Shown here piece after piece: positions 20,212 to 26,852 of a DNA stretch of 26,852 nt. The DNA lies in contig MU858337.1 in the NCBI GenBank assembly GCA_033297075.1, positions 1 to 26,852 of the forward strand, in the 5' to 3' direction. A model generated the notes under the pieces. The model was not told where the DNA came from, made no database searches, and saw only the letters and a program-made list of their open reading frames with translations. Source of the stretch: Rhypophila decipiens. Lineage: Eukaryota; Ascomycota; Sordariomycetes; Sordariales; Naviculisporaceae. A program made the position numbers and the translations under genes. Each line of letters starts with the position of its first letter. Within the stretch, counting starts at the first letter, position 1.

Positions 20212-20599
20212 CACTGATAGAGAGAGTAACCCGCCGCCTATGTCTCATAGCTTTCGCTAATAATACGAGATTTGATAACACTTCAAAACCATTTCTAGCG
20301 GCAGTGTTGTTGTCATCAGGTCAAAATATGACACTGCGGCGTTTGTGCAACCAACCTTCCTCTCCTTGGTGTATTCACGAGCCTACCCTGACAATTATAT
20401 CATGCATTTATCATGTATGTCTACTTGTCCAAGAATACCATCACATGTTGTTATGCAGCTTCGCCCTTTCATATTGTGCCGACGGCTGATAACCTCATGA
20501 TCGGAATGTAACAGCCTGGATAGAAGCAGACGCTGTAGGGTAGAATGATTGCCAACGCACTTCCCCGACATGATTGCTTGAAACGGGTAGCTGAATTAC

Positions 20600-20629
20600 G
20601 TAAAGGATCTGGTTGTAAAGGATCTGGTT
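20600..20629. repeat. Exact tandem duplication of a 15-base unit
   Basis: The unit GTAAAGGATCTGGTT occurs twice head to tail without a mismatch. It lies outside any gene. Confidence 0.85.
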
Positions 20630-21779
20630 GGGCATTATGTAAATCCACTGCATATACGGGCATACGAAAGGGTCACAACACATACACATACGATACGAGC
20701 GTTTCGGTAATTTCCTCGATCCTTGAAAGGCCAGGGTGGCCAATCAGCTTTCGACTCTCATGATATGTCTATTTCTGGAACAAATATCTCCGACTGTGGC
20801 TTGACCCCACCTTTTTCTCAACTTCTTCTCTGTTTCGTTTTTGTACCTTCGATCTGATGGCACCCTCTCCATGCCAAGAAGACCACACATCAGCTCTGGG
20901 ATCGAGGCAGAAGATCAAGCCCACAGAGCACTGGACTGACCGATTTCCGTTGGTGTCCAAAATCTCCAATGTTTGCTCAGTCTGAGATTGTTTGTCCATT
21001 TCACATTGCAGCCGAGTTCGATCACATTCCCCATCACAGCACGATAGATCAGAACAGACCATATATTAGCATACCGCCCAAGGCCAATGTGTAACCTGGA
21101 AGCGGCCGACCGAGTCAATGCCTTTCGGTATTTGAGTCCAAAGTCAGTGGTGCCAAGTCTGAAGAAGTACTTTCTGTCAGGCAGCTCCAAAGGATTCTGA
21201 AGGGGCGGACACAACCGCTGGCGACCTCTGGGTTCTGCTGACGTGATCCTTCTTACTCAAATCCGGCATATCTCTCTCACCCGCACGGCATCCAATTCAC
21301 GAGTTACCATGTCTGCCGTCCCTGGGTGTTGCACGGAACCGGCCTGCAGTTTGGTGGTGAGCAGGTCGGGGCGGGGGTCGAGCGGAGAGATCATATTACA
21401 GGCACCATCTTCGGGGCCCATTTCAACAGGTCCTTTCATTTCAGATGGCCATGTTCACGGGTTCAGTCTTACTCATACTGGACATCCAGTCGTGTCTTAC
21501 CAGCCACGAGCCGGTCTTACACACATCTCTCATTAAGCCCAAATTTGGGCAAGCTGCGTGGTCGGATCCTTGATGCATCTTCTCTTTCTCGACCTGTAAG
21601 CAGTGCGAGACTGCGAGCATCAGGAAGCAAGCCACAAATGCTCACCTTCATCCTTTTTCCCATTTCTGCACGACGCCAAGATGTCATAGGTTCCATCGGG
21701 AATTGTAACCATACAGCGCATTCGTCCTCTTACAAAACCGAGACAGCCGACAAATGAGGGAACGGACCTTTTTGGGGCT

Positions 21780-21813
21780 GAAAACACTGCCTGCAGTTTT
21801 CGGCAGTGTCTTC
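21780..21813. repeat. Inverted repeat, 12-base arms
   Basis: The arms GAAAACACTGCC (21780-21791) and GGCAGTGTCTTC (21802-21813) pair with one mismatch around a 10-base loop. No target-site duplication or neighbouring transposon gene was seen, so it could be a hairpin in a transcript, a protein site, or chance. Confidence 0.6.
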
Positions 21814-23429
21814 AACTCCCCTTTCCCATACTAGGTCTTGTTTTGCTGGATCGGATTTAGCGGCCCGCAGCATCTCATTGGCTTGATCACCGAGCAACCA
21901 TCAAGCATGTTTCGGGGTCTGTGTTGATTTTAGAATTGTCTTCCAAAAAGGGTCTGAGCCCACTTCGATAGCCTACCAGCCACAAGAACAAGCCAGCCCT
22001 ACGGAGCTTTCTCCGGGATCAAGTTCCATGTCCCCCAAGGATCTGGCAAGGTCCGACCACCCAGGGTCAACGTTTTCAACAGTCGCCCACACATTTCATC
22101 TCACGTTGAACATCATCTGTCGATCACAATAAAACGAGGACAGCTACCACTGGCGTCAATCGTCCGGATGAGTTGAGGTCTGGGGACTCCCTCCACCGTT
22201 GCACTATGTGCCAACTTTCCTCGCCCGCCTTGGCCCAAATGCTAGCAAGTGACTGGGTCTACATATTCATCGCCACCATTTAACCCACCACACAATTTAC
22301 CCACTCTCTCCGACTGCTGTCAAATCAAATCCATGGCCCTACTTACGGGACCTCCCCTTCACCGTTGAGAATGGCCACATTCGTTTTCAGCCGTCCCCCA
22401 TCATCTGAGAGCCGTCCACAACTAGCATCTTCCTCCTTGCAAACCGACATTTAGGAATGGCAGTGCATCTTCCCGATGTCAGCAGTTCTATCGTTGCTTC
22501 GTTTACAGACATATCTCATCTTCACGTGCATCCCCCAATTCCTACACACTCCTTCTCTAACAGTTGTGTTATGTCCTCGGGAGCTTTATTTAGAAGCAAG
22601 ATGAGATCAGAATAAAGTTGACAGCCTAACCGAATCAAGGTACACTCAGGTCGTAGAGACTGGAATATGACGTGCCGCTGTCACTTGGAAACACCAACTT
22701 CCAGTCCGCGATTGACAATACGTCGCGAGGGGGCGGCGGTGGCGTAGTAAGTAAGCTCAATGATCCCGGTAAGGTGAGGTGAAGTCCAAGCAAGTTAACA
22801 ACTGAAGCTAAATAGCAACACAGTTAAACTCCCTGAACCGCGCCGTGTTCAGTTGGTAGTGACTATGCGGCACGACATGACCACGCCGGTAGATCGTACC
22901 CCGTTGTGTAATACGACTATGCTGGGTGGTATCCGCATGCACTCTTGACTGTTCACACACCTCAGCTCACTCATATCACATACCAGTGATAGTCCAAGCC
23001 AGTTTTGCCCCACAGGCCACACATACGGACCAACACGAACCCTCCCCAGATCAGTCCCGACCCTCTGCATAGCTGCGGCCACTCAAGGCAGCCCTCTGCA
23101 CCCGGTCAACTTTATCTACTTGACTTGGTCGTTGACTTGGTAGCCTAGGAAGTTTTGTCCGCTCACATCTCACTTACCTTATCCGGCAACATCTTTCCCA
23201 TTCTCACTTGACCTACAGCCCAGGCCTCAGCCCCCATCCATCCACCCATCCGTCCACCATGCCTCATCCGTCCACAGGCATAGATACGCATACGAGTAAC
23301 TTTGGTCATGACCGATGACCTGACCATCGAGGTACACCTCCAAGATGGGATGATCCTTTGACACAGCTCAGCCGCAAACAACTTCTTGCCTATTTACTAC
23401 TATTGCTGTGCTGAATGACCAGAGATGAT

Positions 23430-23670
23430 GAAAGATAAATATCCCCTTCGTGCCGCATCAATGGCAGCTTTTCATTTTCATCTTTCATCCTCATCCTCAC
23501 CTCTCTTCTGAGTTCTCATCCCCATCACCTGGCCTCATCCGACTTGTCCTTCTTTTCTTCCTCCCTTAATCAACTCATTCATAATACATAATCATCCGAC
23601 GACCCAAACAACTCATATCCAAGCCTTGAGGTCATCCTTTCACCAGTGTAGTGCTGAGTCCTTCATAAAA
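23430..23670 (+). promoter_or_regulatory. Core promoter and leader of the cysteine-rich gene
   Basis: A TATA-like GATAAATAT at 23434-23442 is followed by a strongly CT-rich tract at about 23468-23580. Pyrimidine tracts of this kind are common just before transcription starts of well-expressed fungal genes. The ATG at 23671 follows AAAA, a favourable context. Confidence 0.5.
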
Positions 23671-26336
23671 ATGCACTACAGCCGCATGGTCCTAGGCTTC
23701 CTCGCCATAGGCGGGGCAGCAGCAGCGACCATCGACACGCGATGTAAAGGCGACGAGTGTGGCGGCATATGCGGTGACCGGTTAGTAGTTGTCCCATATT
23801 TCCCTCCATCCCTCCCATCATACCATCCCATCTTGTCACCATCATATCAGCTAACCAAGATGATGTTTCCAGAATCGTCCAAGCCCCACAAGAAGAATGC
23901 GACCTAGGCTTCGAGCTCAACGGCAAGGAAGGATCAGGCTGCACAGCCGACTGCAAGATCTGTCCCAAGGGACCCACTTGCGGCAATGGGATCCCCGAGG
24001 ACGGCGAGGAATGCGATCTCGGCGAGCAGAACGGCGTCCCCGGGTCAGGGTGCGACAAGGACTGCAAGACCTGCTCCAAGGGTCCCGAATGCGGCAACGG
24101 CATCCCTGAAGACGGCGAAGAATGTGACCTCGGCGATCAGAATGGCGTTCCTGGATCAGGCTGCACAGTCGACTGCAAGACCTGCTCCAAGGGTCCCGAA
24201 TGCGGCAATGGTATTCCCGAGGATGGTGAAGAATGCGACCTCGGTGATCAGAACGGTGTCCCTGGATCAGGCTGCGGCAAGGATTGCAAGAAGCCTGTTT
24301 GCGAGTGTGGGAATGGTATTCCCGAAGACGGGGAAGAATGTGACCTCGGTGATCAGAACGGTGTCCCTGGATCAGGCTGCGACAAGGACTGCAAGAAGCC
24401 TGTTTCTGAGTGTGGGGATGGTATTGTTGATAACGGGGAGGAGTGTGACCTTGGCGAGCAGAATGGCAAGCCTGGCTCCGGGTGTACCGCTGACTGCAAG
24501 GCTTGTCCCTTCTGTGGGGATGGGAACAAGGATGACGGCGAGGATTGTGATTTGGGGGACCAAAATGGAGTTGATGGTTCTGGGTGCTCAAAGGATTGCA
24601 AGACCGCCTCTGTTTGTGGGGATGGAAAGGTCGATGAGGGCGAACAATGCGACAAGGGCGATCAGAACGGTGTTCCCGGATCTGGATGCACCGTTGACTG
24701 CAAGATTTGCAACTTCTGTGGTGATGGACATCTTGATGACGGCGAGCAATGTGACGAGGGGGACCAGAATGGTGTTGATGGGTCTGGGTGCGACAATGAT
24801 TGCAAGATTGTTCCGGTATGCGGTGATGGGAAGAAGGAAGGCGATGAGCAGTGCGACCTTGGTGATCAGAATGGAGTCGAGGGTTCTGGCTGTTCCGAGA
24901 ACTGCACCATCTGCTCATTCTGTGGTGACGGCAACAAGGACGACAATGAAGACTGCGACTTGGGCGATCAAAACGGCGTTGAGGGCTCTGGTTGTTCCAA
25001 GGACTGCAAGACCATCCACTACCCGGTCTGTGGTGACGGAAACAAGGAAGGTGACGAGCAGTGTGATCTCGGAGATCAAAACGGCGTGGAAGGCTCTGGC
25101 TGTTCCGAGAATTGCACCATCTGCCCTGTTTGCGGAGACGGCAACAAGGACGACAACGAAGACTGCGACCTAGGCGACCAGAACGGTGTTGAAGGCTCCG
25201 GCTGCTCCAAAGACTGCAAGACTGTCCAGTACCCAGTCTGTGGAGATGGCAACAAAGACGACAACGAAGACTGTGATCTTGGCGACCAGAACGGTGTTGA
25301 GGGTTCCGGATGCTCCAAAGACTGCAAGACCGTTCAGTACCCAGTCTGCGGCGATGGTCACAAGGACGACAACGAGGAGTGTGACGCTGGCCCCCAGAAC
25401 GGAGCCTACAACAGCGGCTGCTCAAAGGACTGCGAGCTTTGCGGTTACTGTGGTGACGGCGAGGTCGATCCTGAGAACGGCGAAGACTGCGACGACGGCT
25501 GGAAGATCAACGGAACTCCTGGGTCCAACTGCACATCCGACTGCAAGAAGGCCGAGGAACCGTGTGAGCCCGTTTGCGGTGACGGCATCGTCCAACCCGG
25601 TGAGCAATGCGACCTTGGCAAGGACAAGAACGGCGCTCCCGGTTCCAAGTGCGACGCCGAGTGCAAGTGGTGCGAGGAAGCAGCATGTGGCAACGGCATC
25701 ACCGAGTGGCCCGAGGAGTGCGACGATGGCGATCTGAACGGAACCGAGTCCTCCAAGTGCACCAAGAACTGCACCTACGTCGAGCCCTGCGGTAACCCTA
25801 ACCCTCCTGTCTGCGGCAATGGTATTGTCGAGCAAGGCGAGGACTGCGATGACGGTTACAAGAACGGAGCTCCCGGTGCCAAATGCACCAAGGACTGCCA
25901 CAAGACCACGCCCTGCAACAGTACCTGCCCCGAGCCCAAGTGCGGTGATGGCATCGTCCAGCCCGATCACGATGAGGAGTGCGACGACGGCGCCGACGTG
26001 AACGGAACCCCGGCCTCGTCTTGCGACAAGAACTGCAAGCTGATCAAGCAGGGTGGACACTGCGAGACCTGCAACCCCAGCCCCATCCTCAACAAGTGTA
26101 CCATCACCACCTCGTGTATCGGCACTCAGCCATCGGGCGAGAACTATTGCGCTTGCCGGGCTGGGTACAGGGCCAGTAACCTCGACGTCATGGATACCAA
26201 GCAGTTCAGACTCAATTTCCCGGGACAGGAATACCGCGTCTTTGTGGCGCCCGGAATCGAGTGTGACCAGCTTTGCACCAACCCCCATCCTGGCCCGGAC
26301 AGCTGCCAGGAGGTTCCTGTCCGCGAGGATTGCTAA
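23671..26336 (+). CDS. Secreted cysteine-rich repeat protein
   Basis: The two exons are 23671-23780 and 23873-26336, giving 857 residues. The intron has donor GTTAGT, branch CTAAC and acceptor TTTCCAG; phase 2 matches and the join falls inside the first repeat. Residues 1-19 are a signal peptide (hydrophobic VLGFLAIGGAAAA). Residues about 33-765 are about 20 units of roughly 35 residues with the pattern CG(N/D)G...GE(E/Q/D)CD.G..NG..GS.C...C, a repeat class resembling the cysteine-rich repeats of myxobacterial and eukaryotic surface proteins. Asp/Asn/Gly-rich loops between the cysteines could bind calcium (inference). Residues about 767-857 form a separate module: an EGF-like part (YCACRAGYRA) and a QEYRVFVAPGIECDQLC segment, the latter a pattern common in fungal secreted proteins. 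It has no GPI signal or TM segment, so it is probably a wall or matrix protein. Confidence 0.9.
23964..26060 (+). repeat. Tandem coding repeats of about 105 bp
   Basis: About 19 full units lie in the second exon, each about 34-44 codons long. Units from about 24820 to 25430 are the most alike. Two unit types alternate there: one ending SENCTIC (twice) and one ending SKDCKT followed by IHY or VQY (three times). The last five units are longer and more diverged. Confidence 0.85.
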
Positions 26337-26852
26337 TCTCATTTCGAAAGTTGCAGAGGGGTTTGATCTAGGATTGGCATACTGTCAGTGGGCTTTTCTC
26401 GGCGTTCTGCTTTTGGTTTTCATACGTTCTCTTTTGCTCGTTCCTGAGTATCGCAATTAGTTTGTCCGGTTAGGTCAAGGGGGCGTTGCATAGCGAGTTC
26501 CTGGGTTTTGGTTCTCATCATTCCTTCAAAACTTGATGGGGCGTTGCAACATAGGGGAATCACTCCTTCCATATTTTGGTTATTTGGAACAGTTGGACAG
26601 GCACATACATTCCTTATCAATTATAGTCTCTGATAGTAATCAATGTAATTGCATGGCGTTTCATGAACCTTTTAATTTGAACTACTGCAGTGGGTTTTTG
26701 CACCCTGCCAGGTATTGATCTTTATCTGTTACTGTAGAATGAAAATGGTTAAGGTAGTTGTGGGAACAAACGCAACACCACAACCCCCACCACACTCTAC
26801 CTATCACAACGACCTGCGCTACACCACATAGGGACCAACAGTGGGATGTTGG
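26337..26852. other. 3' flank of the cysteine-rich gene
   Basis: No coding frame of note is present. It is AT-rich at about 26600-26690, which would suit a 3' untranslated end. The last 80 bases are CA-rich with nothing recognisable. Confidence 0.4.

Larger units (their letters stand above)
20212..23670. other. Long gene-free stretch (about 3.4 kb)
   Basis: I found no frame here with a family signature. From 21758 to 22848 there is not even an open frame of 60 codons on either strand. Frames at 20915-21214 (minus) and 21326-21757 (plus) look like chance. It contains a small hairpin at 21780-21813, a 15-base duplication at 20600-20629, a loose CCATC-type repeat at 23234-23258, and at its right end the promoter of the cysteine-rich gene. 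It could hold a non-coding transcript or very decayed sequence. Confidence 0.5.

Noticed and set aside
20915..21214. A 99-codon minus-strand frame
   Set aside because: No domain, no neighbour linkage and no plausible splice extension; treated as chance.
21326..21757. A 143-codon plus-strand frame
   Set aside because: It shows no domain, and the overlapping frame at 21243-21536 is just as plausible; treated as chance.
22843..22910. tRNA-like stretch (GTTCAGTTGGTAG followed by a GGTAGATCG segment)
   Set aside because: The A box has a mismatch at a key position, there is no proper B box (GGTTCGA), and no acceptor stem can be closed.
23917..25425. A 502-codon open frame antisense to the cysteine-rich gene
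   Set aside because: It exists because the sense repeats avoid the codons that read as stops on the other strand. Its product is a low-complexity Arg/His/Cys-rich repeat with no start region or domain.
23964..26060. CRISPR-like regular array
   Set aside because: The periodicity is codon-level and continuous, with no unique spacers, and it lies inside a eukaryotic secreted-protein gene.
25422..26342. A 306-codon antisense open frame rich in Leu, Val and Ala
   Set aside because: It mirrors the Cys/Asp/Gly codons of the sense gene, which is clearly coding by its spaced cysteines and signal peptide.

Overview
This window looks like nuclear DNA of a filamentous ascomycete (Pezizomycotina, probably a Sordariomycete). 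The genes are single and spaced by a few hundred bases. Introns are 55-110 nt, with GT...AG ends and a CTAAC-type branch site near the acceptor. The protein families include a fungal NB-ARC receptor of the SesB type, a fungal Hsp70-like ATPase, a PARP-type protein and a secreted cysteine-rich repeat protein.

Layout. (1) 161-4003, minus: an NLR-type receptor (alpha/beta hydrolase, NB-ARC, degenerate TPRs), open over 1,280 codons except for one in-frame TAG at 2132-2134. (2) 4462-5016, plus: a small four-TM protein, divergent from the NLR. (3) 5396-5650, minus: a possible single-TM microprotein. (4) 6072-7037, minus: a single-pass membrane protein, perhaps missing a 5' exon. (5) 7492-9881, minus: an eight-exon Hsp70-like gene with two places where the frame does not close. 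(6) 10571-12040, plus: a coiled-coil protein. (7) 12716-14106, plus: a seven-TM protein. (8) 14232-18224, minus: a 1,330-residue single-exon protein ending in a PARP-type ADP-ribosyltransferase domain. (9) 18673-20211, plus: a helical protein with a TPR-like start and an 'NP...F...D...HP.G' motif. (10) 20212-23670: about 3.4 kb with no convincing gene. (11) 23671-26336, plus: a secreted protein of about 20 cysteine-rich repeats and a C-terminal EGF-like module.

How the genes may relate. Genes 1-9 look like an accessory island. A receptor, an Hsp70-like ATPase, an ADP-ribosyltransferase, a coiled-coil protein and several membrane proteins are the parts expected of fungal self/non-self recognition or innate immunity. 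Two of them (NLR and Hsp70-like) carry disrupted frames, which is common for fast-evolving allelic loci. No such link is proven by the sequence; it is inference from family and position. The cysteine-rich gene lies beyond the long gene-free stretch and looks like an independent cell-surface gene.
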